Shown here one piece after another: positions 7,308-14,537 of a DNA stretch of 64,000 nt; the stretch's first letter is position 1; the number at the start of each line of letters is the position of its first letter. The notes beneath the pieces were generated by a model. The model did not search any database and was not told where the DNA came from. It saw only the letters and a program-made list of their open reading frames with translations. Source of the stretch: Teredinibacter turnerae T7901. Its GTDB lineage: Bacteria; Pseudomonadota; Gammaproteobacteria; Pseudomonadales; Cellvibrionaceae. The stretch is from NCBI RefSeq assembly GCF_000023025.1, contig NC_012997.1, forward strand, positions 1,472,764 through 1,536,763, written 5' to 3'. The position numbers and the translations under genes were made by a program.

Positions 7308-7481
7308 ATGGGGCCAATGAATGATGTGACTAACGCAGTGAAACGCAATTTCGATGGAAAAATAGCGTTCTCTGCAATGGCGGGTGTCGCCGCTCTGGGG
7401 GTTGTTGCGTTCGCAATGCATCGCAGCAATATCAAAGTGTTGAAACAGGTCGCGAACGTTGCGACCAGCGGCAAGAAGTAA
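7308..7481 (+). CDS. 57-aa phage membrane protein
   Basis: From ATG 7308 (also possible: GTG 7293 or ATG 7317) the product has a basic N-terminal part (TNAVKRNFDGK), one membrane helix (AFSAMAGVAALGVVAFAM) and a basic C-terminus. It lies directly upstream of the capsid gene, where PM2-like elements encode small virion membrane proteins. No finer assignment is possible. Confidence 0.65.
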   Translation: MGPMNDVTNAVKRNFDGKIAFSAMAGVAALGVVAFAMHRSNIKVLKQVANVATSGKK

Positions 7482-7490
7482 GGGGACGCT

Positions 7491-8312
7491 ATGCCTACTA
7501 TCGATGTTCGTATGCCGTCAGCGGCAAGTGTGCAAGCGGGTTCTACCGCGCTCTTTAAATTGCCCATTGGCCGGCGATATCACGATTTAACGCTGGAATA
7601 TTCCGGCGTGACGCTGGCGCAAATGACAGAAATCCGCATTTTGGTTAATGGCAAACCTTTTCAGCGTTTCTCAGCAACTTGGCGAGATGCAAAAAACCAA
7701 TTTGATCGATTGGCCGCTGCTAATGGTTTGCTGAAAATCCCCTTTGATCGTCTTGGCTTAAAGCGCCGTGATCAGATTGAGCAAACAGCAGTGAACACGG
7801 ATTCCTACGACCAAAACGGTCGCGGTATTCGCTCGTTCTCCGTTGAAATTGACATTGCGCCAGAGGCTGCGGCTCCTGTAATGGAAATGAGTGCGCGACA
7901 GTCTGAAAAGGTTGGTGGTGGGCCGGGCACTATGCTTCATATCCAAAAATACCCGCGATCAATTCAGGGCGCAGGTGAATTGCAAATTTCGGATATCCCC
8001 TATGGTGGTGTAACTACACAAGCGCTCAACTCGATTTGTTTTGTCCCTTCAACAGGCACTATCAGCAAGATGAAAATCGAGCGTGATACCTACGCGGTAT
8101 TTGAGCGCAAGACCAGCCATAACGCGCGGGAACAGCAAAACGGTGTGCGTGATCCGCAAGCGGGTTACTACTTCATTGATCGTACAGAAAAAGGCTACGG
8201 CGGCGATCCAATGCAATTGGTTGGTGCGCAAGACTTCCGCTACTTCCTGGAATGCTCCGGGGCGATGAGCATTGATTGTATGGTGGAAACGCTGGGTGCG
8301 ATGGGCGATTAA
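7491..8312 (+). CDS. Major capsid protein, PM2 P2-like double jelly-roll
   Basis: The 273-aa product is close to the 269 residues of PM2 P2. It starts at ATG 7491 after an aggggacgct ribosome-binding site. The sequence is beta-rich with two halves (roughly 1-130 and 140-273). Features typical of P2-like proteins include an N-terminal VQAGSTALFKLPIGRRYHDL segment, an RILVNGK turn, and a C-terminal GYYFIDRTEKG...DFRYFLECSG region. It would form the pseudo-hexagonal trimers of an icosahedral capsid around an internal membrane. Recognition is by overall pattern and gene context, not by a database search. Confidence 0.85.
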   Translation: MPTIDVRMPSAASVQAGSTALFKLPIGRRYHDLTLEYSGVTLAQMTEIRILVNGKPFQRFSATWRDAKNQFDRLAAANGLLKIPFDRLGLKRRDQIEQTAVNTDSYDQNGRGIRSFSVEIDIAPEAAAPVMEMSARQSEKVGGGPGTMLHIQKYPRSIQGAGELQISDIPYGGVTTQALNSICFVPSTGTISKMKIERDTYAVFERKTSHNAREQQNGVRDPQAGYYFIDRTEKGYGGDPMQLVGAQDFRYFLECSGAMSIDCMVETLGAMGD

Positions 8313-8344
8313 TTGGGGCGGGCTTTCCGCCCCTTGGGGGATTT

Positions 8345-8617
8345 ATGGCAATGACAGTCGATAGTGGGCAGACAACCGGATCAAACTGGTTTGATGTGCT
8401 TAATACCGTGGTGGATGGTGCTGTGCGCTATCACGCGGCCGGGGTGCAAACCGCAATGCCTGAGCGTGTAGTAGAAACCACGTCCGGGGGCCAAGTGTCC
8501 GGGCCAAACCCAACTGCGGGTGCTGGTGCGGGATTACCCGATATACCAGTGAAATATTTTGTTTATGGTGGCCTGGGATTGGTGGCGGTGGTTGGTCTTA
8601 TTAAGGTCATGAAGTAA
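8345..8617 (+). CDS. 90-aa phage membrane protein
   Basis: ATG 8345, just after a ttggggg ribosome-binding site, is preferred to upstream in-frame codons that lie inside the capsid gene. The product has a polar Gly/Thr/Pro-rich N-terminal two-thirds and one C-terminal membrane helix (YFVYGGLGLVAVVGLIKVMK). It is the first of four consecutive, overlapping or abutting genes with a C-terminal membrane helix, probably virion membrane proteins. Confidence 0.7.
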   Translation: MAMTVDSGQTTGSNWFDVLNTVVDGAVRYHAAGVQTAMPERVVETTSGGQVSGPNPTAGAGAGLPDIPVKYFVYGGLGLVAVVGLIKVMK

Positions 8618-8790
8618 TGGTCGGCGTTACTGGGATACATCAGGCAACAGACAGCGCGTATGTTGGGCCGGTGAATGTCGGTGGTGTGAATTTTCAGCAA
8701 GGGAACGATACTGAAAATTTAATCAAGTTGGCTGGTGCTGCACTGGCCGGGTTCCTGGTCGTCGTATTAGTGAAAAAGGTAGCGAAATAA
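8617..8790 (+). CDS. 57-aa phage membrane protein
   Basis: The start overlaps the previous stop (taATG at 8617), and its stop overlaps the next start. The product has a polar N-terminal 36 residues (VGGVNFQQGNDTENLI) and a C-terminal helix LAGAALAGFLVVVLVKK. The architecture matches its neighbours and points to a tail-anchored component of the internal virion membrane. Confidence 0.65.
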   Translation: MVGVTGIHQATDSAYVGPVNVGGVNFQQGNDTENLIKLAGAALAGFLVVVLVKKVAK

Positions 8791-8969
8791 TGGGCGGTGG
8801 TGGTGGCGGATCAGCAATAAATGTTCGTGGCGAACATATTTCAGGTTCAAGCACGGGAACCGGGCCGACAACAATCGGCGGCTTGATGATGCCGGGTAAA
8901 CAAGTCGATGCGCGACAAATGGCCATAGCGGCGCTGATCGGTGGATTGATTGCGTGGTGGGTGGTGTAA
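8790..8969 (+). CDS. 59-aa phage membrane protein, Gly-rich N-terminus
   Basis: The ATG at 8790 overlaps the preceding TAA; the stop at 8967-8969 directly abuts the next ATG (8970). The product begins with six glycines, continues with a polar STGTGPTT segment and ends in a C-terminal helix MAIAALIGGLIAWWVV. It is too short for most gene finders, but coupling on both sides supports it. Confidence 0.65.
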   Translation: MGGGGGGSAINVRGEHISGSSTGTGPTTIGGLMMPGKQVDARQMAIAALIGGLIAWWVV

Positions 8970-9602
8970 ATGGGTTTATTTACAGGGTCAAAATCCAGCA
9001 GTTCTACAACGAACAACGTAAGTACCACCAATATTGGTTTAAGTGAAATTGGCGATAGCTCTGCGGCGATTATCGGCGATAACAACAGCTACACCATGAC
9101 CGATCACGGCGCCATAGCTGCAGCATTTGAGCACGGCGAAATGGCTTACGATGTGGCAGATTCTGCAGTTACTCAGAACCGCTATATTGCTGAATCGGCG
9201 ATAGGCGAAGTTGGGGAAATCACCGAAGACGCGTTCTATTTGGTGGGGGACGTTAACGAGCGATCTATAGACGCTGTGCAAGACTTTTCTACTGATGCGC
9301 TCTACACGGTGACTGAATCTTTCGATGACAGCTTAAGCACCGTTGCTGATATTGCCGATTCTCAAAGCGCAAGGGCGTTTGATTTTGGTCGTGAAGTGTT
9401 ATTCGAGTCTACGGGTCGGATTGAGGATGCTGCAGATTTAAATTACCAATTGGTAAGTCAGGCCCTGGATTATAACCAAGCGTTGATTGGTGAGAGTAAT
9501 CGATCTGAAGACGCAACGGTGATTCACAACCTAACCAAAAATTTACCGCTGGCCATTATGGCGATTGGTGCAGTTACCGCTTTGTGGGTGTTAAAAAAAT
9601 GA
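8970..9602 (+). CDS. Putative virion protein: helical rod with C-terminal membrane anchor
   Basis: The 210-aa product begins with a Ser/Thr/Asn-rich segment. About 120 residues of acidic helix-forming sequence follow, with an irregular repeat in which D, E, A, V and S recur every 10-12 residues (DVADSAV, AESAIGEV, TEDAFYLVGDV, TDALYTVTES). It ends with a membrane helix LPLAIMAIGAVTALWVLKK. That suggests an extended coiled-coil stalk anchored in the virion membrane, perhaps linking to the spike encoded next. The stop overlaps the next ATG (ATGA at 9599). Confidence 0.65.
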   Translation: MGLFTGSKSSSSTTNNVSTTNIGLSEIGDSSAAIIGDNNSYTMTDHGAIAAAFEHGEMAYDVADSAVTQNRYIAESAIGEVGEITEDAFYLVGDVNERSIDAVQDFSTDALYTVTESFDDSLSTVADIADSQSARAFDFGREVLFESTGRIEDAADLNYQLVSQALDYNQALIGESNRSEDATVIHNLTKNLPLAIMAIGAVTALWVLKK

Positions 9603-10996
9603 GTCAACGTGACATAGTGAAATATTTGGAACCTGGGTTAGCGGTAAATGTACCGTTAAATTCTGATGAATTCGTTTATGTGAAAGACGCGCCTCGGGAA
9701 ATTGACGTTACTATCAATCAGCAAGTGTTGAAAATGGAGAGGGGTGATAAGTCTCGCTTTTCTGCGCCAGTTGACGAATTGGTGCTTCTGAATCCGCACG
9801 ATGTTCGAATTAGGGTGGTGCTCACTGTCGGCCGTGGGGATTATGAAAAGTTGGTGGTATCGGGTGAGTTGTCGCTTGCTGAAAATATACGCACTAACGC
9901 GCTGGGATCGATCAATATGCCGGTTGAATTTACAAAAACTTTTGGTCTGGTAAGTGATGTTCAAGTGGTGCACGCCGCGAACACGGTTATTAGCACTACG
10001 CCGATTATTGATGTAACAGGATCGAATTTCGCGCGTGCATTTTTTGAATGGGATAACAAAATTTATTTGATCGATAACACGCACATCTATATTTATGACT
10101 ATGCCGCAAATTTGGTTGGTACTAAAGCGCTCTCTAATAGCTTGCAGTATATTTGTGGCGGTGACGTTGATCCTGTGTCTGGCAATGCTTATGTTGTCGA
10201 ACGAAATGGTATTGTGCGTATTAACCTATATAGCGGCGATGTTTTTTCAGTTTATAACGAAGCAGGCTTTTATTTTGGTTGTGGTTTAGGTGCGCATATC
10301 GTTGGTGGTGAATTGGTGTTTATACGTGCGAAAACCACAGCGGGGGATAGCTATAAAGCAAATGAAGTGCTTTACCGTTACCCGTTGGGTGCGGATGAGG
10401 TTAATGCACTGCCTCTCACTGGTTTTGGTGGGAACTATACGCAAAACTTGTCGATAGATAGGGAGCGTGGCGAACTACTGCAGAGCGGTTCGGGCTCGCA
10501 TGTGTACCAAGCATTTGATATGCGTTCACAGCGATATTTGGGTGAGCGTAGATTTGCAGTAACACATTCTGGCGGCTATTTGTCACGCAAGAAAAATAAT
10601 TTTATTACGAGTAAAAACAACTCTATCGAAGTGTGTACGGTCGATGCGATTGAGTATGCAGCACGTTTGTATATTCAAGATGGCGAAGATGAAACGACGC
10701 GCAGGGAATTTAGCATCGCTGGCGATTATGGCTTTTTGAGTCGCAACAGCGGTGTGGTGCTGAGAGGAAATATTGTCGCGGCGATTTTGCAGGGGCTAGA
10801 TATCGGTGGTGGGCTTGCGAGTAACTATCTGGATTATGTTGTGAGCCTTAAATATACCGATGGAAATTACACGCTGTTACGTGATGCCGGCAGTTCATCA
10901 TTCGCATACCGGGGGTATGAGGATATAGGCGAGTTACTTTTAGAGTCTGAGGTCACAATCAGACTGTTGCCACAATATTTAACCGCGCAAATTTGA
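9599..10996 (+). CDS. Putative spike / receptor-binding protein with propeller-like repeats
   Basis: ATG 9599, overlapping the previous stop, is preferred over the upstream GTG 9584, giving 465 aa. An N-terminal ~120 residues look like a beta-rich base domain (VYVKDAPREIDVTINQQVLKME). The remainder consists of repeating four-strand-like blocks (KIYLIDNTHIYIYDYA; GNAYVVERNGIVRINLYSGDVF; GELLQSGSGSHVYQAFDM) typical of beta-propellers. Its position after the capsid and membrane genes corresponds to the P1 spike of PM2, although I see no clear similarity to P1. A vertex spike that binds a surface glycan or protein is the best guess. Confidence 0.6.
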   Translation: MSQRDIVKYLEPGLAVNVPLNSDEFVYVKDAPREIDVTINQQVLKMERGDKSRFSAPVDELVLLNPHDVRIRVVLTVGRGDYEKLVVSGELSLAENIRTNALGSINMPVEFTKTFGLVSDVQVVHAANTVISTTPIIDVTGSNFARAFFEWDNKIYLIDNTHIYIYDYAANLVGTKALSNSLQYICGGDVDPVSGNAYVVERNGIVRINLYSGDVFSVYNEAGFYFGCGLGAHIVGGELVFIRAKTTAGDSYKANEVLYRYPLGADEVNALPLTGFGGNYTQNLSIDRERGELLQSGSGSHVYQAFDMRSQRYLGERRFAVTHSGGYLSRKKNNFITSKNNSIEVCTVDAIEYAARLYIQDGEDETTRREFSIAGDYGFLSRNSGVVLRGNIVAAILQGLDIGGGLASNYLDYVVSLKYTDGNYTLLRDAGSSSFAYRGYEDIGELLLESEVTIRLLPQYLTAQI

Positions 10997-11457
10997 TGCG
11001 TGGTGTTAAAGGGTATTTAATTTTATTCGCGGCCGTTGGGGCGCTGGGGGTTTATGGGGTGAGTAAGTTGGCGCGGGGTATACGTAATAATAACCCACTG
11101 AATATTGAACGAACGTCGGATCAATGGTTGGGTATGGCTGTGGACCAAAGCGGAGATGCGCGTTTTGTGGTGTTTGACCATGAAATTTATGGCATTCGCG
11201 CTGCCGCCAAGATACTGAAAAGTTATGCTTCTCGCGGTGTAAATACCATTGAAAAAATAATTAGCACCTGGGCGCCATCTCACGAAAATCATACTGAATC
11301 GTATATTTCAACGGTGTCACGCCGAACAGGAATACCTGCGAATCAGGTTGTTACTGAATCGGATTATCCAGCGATATTGGCTGCGATGATTTATGTTGAA
11401 AATGGGTTCAATCCTTATAGTGAAGAATTGATACGCGAGGGGGTTCGCCTTGCCTAA
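10996..11457 (+). CDS. Virion-associated murein-hydrolase-like protein
   Basis: ATG 10996 overlaps the previous stop, giving 153 aa. An N-terminal membrane helix (GYLILFAAVGALGVYGVSKL) is followed by a domain with RGIRNNNPLNIE, FDHEIYGIRAAAKILKSYASRG and IISTWAPSHENHTESYISTVS. This is the pattern of the lysozyme-like structural protein common in tailless phages. It probably opens peptidoglycan locally during DNA entry or release. The catalytic residue cannot be fixed by eye, though the invariant-looking E of FDHE or of ENHTESY are candidates. Confidence 0.7.
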   Translation: MRGVKGYLILFAAVGALGVYGVSKLARGIRNNNPLNIERTSDQWLGMAVDQSGDARFVVFDHEIYGIRAAAKILKSYASRGVNTIEKIISTWAPSHENHTESYISTVSRRTGIPANQVVTESDYPAILAAMIYVENGFNPYSEELIREGVRLA

Positions 11458-11716
11458 AACACAAATAAAAGTTGATGGGTTGATGGTCGTCAGCTTTGCG
11501 GTGATTGCGGGCATCAGCGTGTTGTGGTGGAACCGCAAAAAAATCGCGCAGGGGCTGGAGGATGCGGCCGATAGTGTTAACCCTACCAGTGACCAGAACC
11601 TTGCTTACAGGGCGGTAAATGGCATTGGTGATATTTTGGATGACGGTGAGGATAACGGCGGGTTCTCCCTGGGAACCTGGATTTACGATGTAACGCATAG
11701 CGGGGAGTCGTATTGA
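11450..11716 (+). CDS. 88-aa phage membrane protein
   Basis: The frame opens with a TTG at 11450 that overlaps the end of the previous gene. The product has one membrane helix (LMVVSFAVIAGISVLWW) followed by a basic patch RKK and an acidic tail. The stop overlaps the next ATG (11716). A virion or lysis-associated role is possible, but it matches nothing I know. Confidence 0.6.
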   Translation: MPKTQIKVDGLMVVSFAVIAGISVLWWNRKKIAQGLEDAADSVNPTSDQNLAYRAVNGIGDILDDGEDNGGFSLGTWIYDVTHSGESY

Positions 11717-11811
11717 TGAAACAATTTGTAGTGTCTGTTGCTGCGGCAGTGGCTGCGGGCTTAATCATTGAGTTAGTTCGGGAGCGGATGAAGCGTGAAG
11801 AAGTTATTTAA
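11716..11811 (+). CDS. 31-aa membrane peptide
   Basis: The ATG overlaps the previous stop (tgATG pattern). The product is a single helix VVSVAAAVAAGLIIELV followed by a charged RERMKREEVI tail. It is very short. The case for it is start-stop coupling and its place in an unbroken run of similar tiny membrane genes. It could be a small holin-like or virion peptide. Confidence 0.5.
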   Translation: MKQFVVSVAAAVAAGLIIELVRERMKREEVI

Positions 11812-11926
11812 AAACAAAAAAATTGTAGGTTTGTTGGTTTCACTTAGTTTGTTGTCGGCTGGCATTTCGCCAGCGGTCGCGCCAGTGGTGACCGGCGCTG
11901 TTTGTGAAGCGGTGGAGTGCGAGTAG
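11795..11926 (+). CDS. 43-aa peptide with signal-like N-terminus
   Basis: A GTG at 11795 lies within the end of the preceding frame. The product has a basic start (KKLFKNKK), a hydrophobic core (IVGLLVSLSLLSAG) and a short tail with two Cys (GAVCEAVECE). This looks like an exported or membrane-inserted peptide, possibly spanin- or holin-related. The stop overlaps the next start (taGTG). Confidence 0.5.
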   Translation: MKKLFKNKKIVGLLVSLSLLSAGISPAVAPVVTGAVCEAVECE

Positions 11927-12075
11927 TGGAGGAGCTACTGAAGTTTGTCGCGGCCGGTGGGGACGTAGGAACCCTGGTTGTGGTCGTGGTCTATGTGAAG
12001 CACTCCGCGATGCTTGAGCAACTAAAAGGCAAGATTGATTACATTGAACGCTATTTGTTGAGTCGCGTTCCGTGA
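11926..12075 (+). CDS. 49-aa membrane/coiled-coil protein, possible holin
   Basis: It starts at GTG 11926, overlapping the preceding TAG, and overlaps the following gene by 4 bp. The product has one membrane helix (GTLVVVVVYV) followed by a charged amphipathic helix (LEQLKGKIDYIERYLLS). This recalls XhlA-like accessory holins, but in reversed order. A lysis role is an inference from position at the end of the late operon. Confidence 0.5.
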   Translation: MEELLKFVAAGGDVGTLVVVVVYVKHSAMLEQLKGKIDYIERYLLSRVP

Positions 12076-12272
12076 GTGACAAGATTCTGTTTGTGCTGCT
12101 CACTGGTGGCGCTGTCGTAGCGGGGTTCACCTTCGGATTGGCGGTAGGTCGGGCTACACGTGACGCGGCTCCGTCCAGCGTCTCTACGTCAATGCAAGGC
12201 GGTGTGGTCACCATACAGGTCGATGCTGGGGCGGCGTTGAAGCAGGGGCTTTCTAGTTGGAATGGTAGTTAA
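12072..12272 (+). CDS. 66-aa membrane protein, last prophage gene
   Basis: A GTG start at 12072 overlaps the preceding stop. The product has an N-terminal membrane helix (ILFVLLTGGAVVAGFTFGLAVG) and a polar C-terminal half of about 40 residues with a possible beta strand (GGVVTIQVDAG). It ends the late operon; the attR repeat begins about 115 bp downstream. A spanin-like or lysis-related role is possible, with no motif proof. Confidence 0.55.
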   Translation: MSDKILFVLLTGGAVVAGFTFGLAVGRATRDAAPSSVSTSMQGGVVTIQVDAGAALKQGLSSWNGS

Positions 12273-12387
12273 TCTATGACCACATATTGCCCACAGTGAA
12301 TGCGCGGAATGCGTATAAATGGCATGTGATGACCGGCTAACATATTGAAAATGCTGGAATAACTTTATTTTTGTGGCTTGTGGTATG

Positions 12388-12437
12388 GACTGTTAATCAT
12401 TGGGTCGCTGGTTCGAGCCCAGCAGGCGGAGCCAAAT
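12388..12437 (+). repeat. attR core (50-bp direct repeat, right copy)
   Basis: Identical to 825-874, the 3' part of tRNA-Asn. No 5' tRNA half precedes it, so this copy is not a functional tRNA. It marks the right end of the prophage. Confidence 0.95.
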
Positions 12438-12438
12438 T

Positions 12439-12473
12439 AAAAAAGCCCGGTCAGAAATGGTCGGGCTTTTTTA
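12439..12473 (+). terminator. Original terminator of tRNA-Asn, displaced by the prophage
   Basis: agcccg/cgggct with flanking A and T runs begins right after attR. Before integration it would have stood directly behind tRNA-Asn. Confidence 0.85.
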
Positions 12474-12626
12474 ATTTGGCGGAGACTGCTGAGCGTAGCC
12501 CAGTTGGGTGAACCGCGCCCGGAAAAAGCATCGCTTTTTCAGCGGTGAACGGGTGAGGGATACCGCCCGAACCCCGGAGGGGCCAACACATTCGGAAGCC
12601 CGGTCAGAAATGATTGGGCTTTTTTG
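12474..12626 (+). repeat. Decayed tRNA-Asn-like unit with a second copy of the terminator
   Basis: The terminator agcccggtcagaaatggtcgg of 12444 recurs almost unchanged at 12597-12625. Between the copies are short matches to tRNA-Asn: a tagcccagttggg D-arm-like piece near 12496, and a T-arm/acceptor-like piece near 12568-12586 (cgaaccccggaggggccaa). A hairpin aaaaagcatcgcttttt interrupts it. I read this as a relic of a tandem tRNA unit. The alignment is by eye and weak in the middle. Confidence 0.4.
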
Positions 12627-12631
12627 TTTGT

Positions 12632-12675
12632 AGCAATCCTTTAGGATTGCTGGAACGCCGGTTCGTCGAACCGGC
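12632..12675. repeat. Pair of short perfect hairpins (REP-like)
   Basis: agcaatcc/ggattgct (12632-12651) is followed by the palindrome gccggttcgtcgaaccggc (12657-12675). They sit downstream of the leftward immunity genes and may terminate or protect that transcript. Confidence 0.5.
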
Positions 12676-12703
12676 TTCTGGGGCGTTTCGCTGCGCTGCA
12701 CTT

Positions 12704-13279
12704 CTACGGTTTTTCCTCTAACTCCCCACGCTCGTACCTTTCTGCAATATCTGTAAACAACGCCAGATAGCCGCCTTCTTTAAACAGGGCTTCGTCGCTC
12801 ATGTCGAAGCACTGACATAAGTCCTGATCTGGGTGTTCGCAACGGCTTTGATTTTTTAAGCAATAACCGGGTGTCCTGGCATAGCAATCTACTAATCGGG
12901 AGATGCCCAGCTTTTCGTCGCCGCAGTATTCGGCCAGCGAAAATTTATGGGCAGGCAAGGCACCGGGCTCGCCGGGTTTCAGGAAAAAACGCTTGATATT
13001 GTCTACAAACCAGCGTGCGCCCTGTATGGGGAATTCGTATTGCTCTATATGTCGGATAGGCGTTCCGCTAAAGGGACTAATCGTATCTAGATAGCGATGG
13101 ATGATAAGTATTTCTTGGTGAAAGTAAAATTTCCAATCGTAATCACTGCTCCCCCGTTTTTCGTAAGTTGTCGTGATTAGCTTCCAATCGGTTGGTATAG
13201 CTTCAGGCTGATACACTGGCCATTCCTGAACACGCGGTACGGGCTTCCAGTTTTTTTCATCGAATTCCGGTGGCTTCAT
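12704..13279 (-). CDS. Putative immunity protein, copy 1 of 3 (distal)
   Basis: The 191-aa cytoplasmic-type protein has no signal peptide or membrane helix. It belongs to a three-gene paralogous array. Residues ~1-29 (MKPPEFDEKNWKPVPRVQEW) and ~73-187 (FPIQGARWFVDNIKRFF onward) are nearly identical among copies; residues ~30-72 differ strongly. The conserved half contains several Cys (YCGDEK, VDCYA, SRCEHP, DLCQCFD) that could bind metal. It lies downstream of a 520-aa protein on the same strand. Array structure and hypervariable centre suggest immunity proteins with differing specificity. The family is unknown to me. Confidence 0.7.
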   Translation of the reverse strand: MKPPEFDEKNWKPVPRVQEWPVYQPEAIPTDWKLITTTYEKRGSSDYDWKFYFHQEILIIHRYLDTISPFSGTPIRHIEQYEFPIQGARWFVDNIKRFFLKPGEPGALPAHKFSLAEYCGDEKLGISRLVDCYARTPGYCLKNQSRCEHPDQDLCQCFDMSDEALFKEGGYLALFTDIAERYERGELEEKP

Positions 13280-13344
13280 GCGTTTAATCCTTTAAGCGTA
13301 TTTCGGGCTCGATTTGTCGGTAGACAAACCGAAATCGCACTCCG

Positions 13345-13908
13345 TTATAACTCTCCACGCTCGTACCTTTCTGCAATATCCGTAAACAACGATAGGTAGC
13401 CGCCTTCTTTAAACAGGGCTTCATCGCTCATGTCGAAACACTGACATAGGTCCCTGTTAGGGTGACCGCAGCGGCTGAGATTTTCGAACGAATAGCCCGG
13501 TGTGCTGGCATAGCAATCTACTAGCCGTGAGATACCTAGCTTTTCGTCGCCGCAGTATTCGGTCAGCGAAAATTTATGGGCTGGCAAGGCACCCGGCTCG
13601 CCGGGTTTTAGAAAGAAACGCTTGATATTGTCCACAAACCAGCGGGCGCCCTGAATGGGGAATTCGTATTGGAATATGTGACGGATTGGTTCTCCGTTAA
13701 ATCTATTTATTGTGTCGTCGCATTCATAAATGATTAGCATTTTTCCATCGAAGTACAAATGCCAGTTGTAGTCGTCCCCCGCGCGATCTTGAAAATATTT
13801 CTGTACAATTTTCCAGCTTTCAGGCAATGCTTCTGGCTGAAAGACCGGCCATTCTTGAACACGGGGTACGGGCTTCCAGTTTTTATCGTCGAACTTCGGG
13901 GGCTTCAT
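13345..13908 (-). CDS. Putative immunity protein, copy 2 of 3
   Basis: The 187-aa paralogue of the flanking genes has the same conserved ends. Its own central segment (IVQKYFQDRAGDDYNWHLYF and ECDDTINRFNGEPIRHIF) differs from both others. One conserved Cys (GYC in the others) is Ser here (GYSFENLSRC). Intergenic DNA on both sides (around 13280-13344 and 13909-13973) is also repeated, so whole gene-plus-spacer units were duplicated. Confidence 0.7.
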   Translation of the reverse strand: MKPPKFDDKNWKPVPRVQEWPVFQPEALPESWKIVQKYFQDRAGDDYNWHLYFDGKMLIIYECDDTINRFNGEPIRHIFQYEFPIQGARWFVDNIKRFFLKPGEPGALPAHKFSLTEYCGDEKLGISRLVDCYASTPGYSFENLSRCGHPNRDLCQCFDMSDEALFKEGGYLSLFTDIAERYERGEL

Positions 13909-13973
13909 GCGTTTAATCCTTTAAGCGTATTGCGGGTTCGATTTGCCGGTAGACAAACCAAAATCGCACTCCT

Positions 13974-14537
13974 TTATAACTCCCCACGCTCGTACCTTTC
14001 GGCAATCTCCGTAAACAACGCCAGGTAGCCGCCTTCTTTAAACAGGGCTTCGTCGCTCATGTCGAAACGTTGGCACAGGTCCCTGTTAGGGTGGCCGCAA
14101 CGGCTTTGATTTTTAAAGCAATAACCGGGTGTGCTGGCATAGCAATCTGCTAGGCGTGAAATACCCAGTTTTTCGTCGCCGCAGTACTCGGTCAGCGAAA
14201 ATTTATGGGCAGGCAAGGCGCCCGGCTCGCCGGGTTTCAGAAAGAAACGCTTGATATTGTCTACAAACCAGCGTGCGCCCTGGATGGGGAATTCGTATTG
14301 CTCGATACTCCTGAAGGGTTTTCCATTGAATGGGTTGGGGTCGTCATTTACGTCACGTAAAATCAGGTGGCATCCATCGTAAAAAATCTTCCAGCCGTAT
14401 TTCGATCTTTGTGGATCGCCGTTAAACGTACCGATATGCCGCCAGCCTATTGGTAACGCTTCAGGCTGATACACCGGCCATTCCGGAACACGGGGTACGG
14501 GTTTCCAGTTTTTTTCATCGAATTCCGGTGGCTTCAT
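13974..14537 (-). CDS. Putative immunity protein, copy 3 of 3 (toxin-proximal)
   Basis: The 187-aa paralogue's start codon overlaps the stop of the upstream 520-aa gene (ATGA at 14537-14534), so the two are translationally coupled. This makes it the best candidate for the cognate immunity protein. Its variable centre is HIGTFNGDPQRSKYGWKIFY and DVNDDPNPFNGKPFRSIE. Conserved Cys positions match copy 1. Confidence 0.72.
   Translation of the reverse strand: MKPPEFDEKNWKPVPRVPEWPVYQPEALPIGWRHIGTFNGDPQRSKYGWKIFYDGCHLILRDVNDDPNPFNGKPFRSIEQYEFPIQGARWFVDNIKRFFLKPGEPGALPAHKFSLTEYCGDEKLGISRLADCYASTPGYCFKNQSRCGHPNRDLCQRFDMSDEALFKEGGYLALFTEIAERYERGEL

Larger units (their letters stand above)
825..12437. 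mobile_element. PM2-like (corticovirus-type) tailless prophage integrated in tRNA-Asn
   Basis: The element is bounded by a perfect 50-bp direct repeat (825-874 and 12388-12437) that covers the 3' part of tRNA-Asn, giving an integrated length near 11.6 kb. Gene order is accessory gene, integrase and repressor leftward. Rightward follow a Cox-like protein, small DNA-binding proteins, an HUH replication initiator, a packaging ATPase, a P2-like capsid protein, many small membrane proteins, a putative spike, a murein-hydrolase-like protein and a terminal membrane-protein set. No terminase, portal or tail genes are seen. The ATPase and double-jelly-roll capsid gene, close together in a ~10-kb genome, are the signature of PM2-related temperate elements known from aquatic bacteria. 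All expected modules are open, so it may be functional. Confidence 0.88.

Noticed and set aside
12471-12701. Leftward 76-aa frame downstream of attR
   Set aside because: It runs through the duplicated terminator and hairpins, with no ribosome-binding site or family features.
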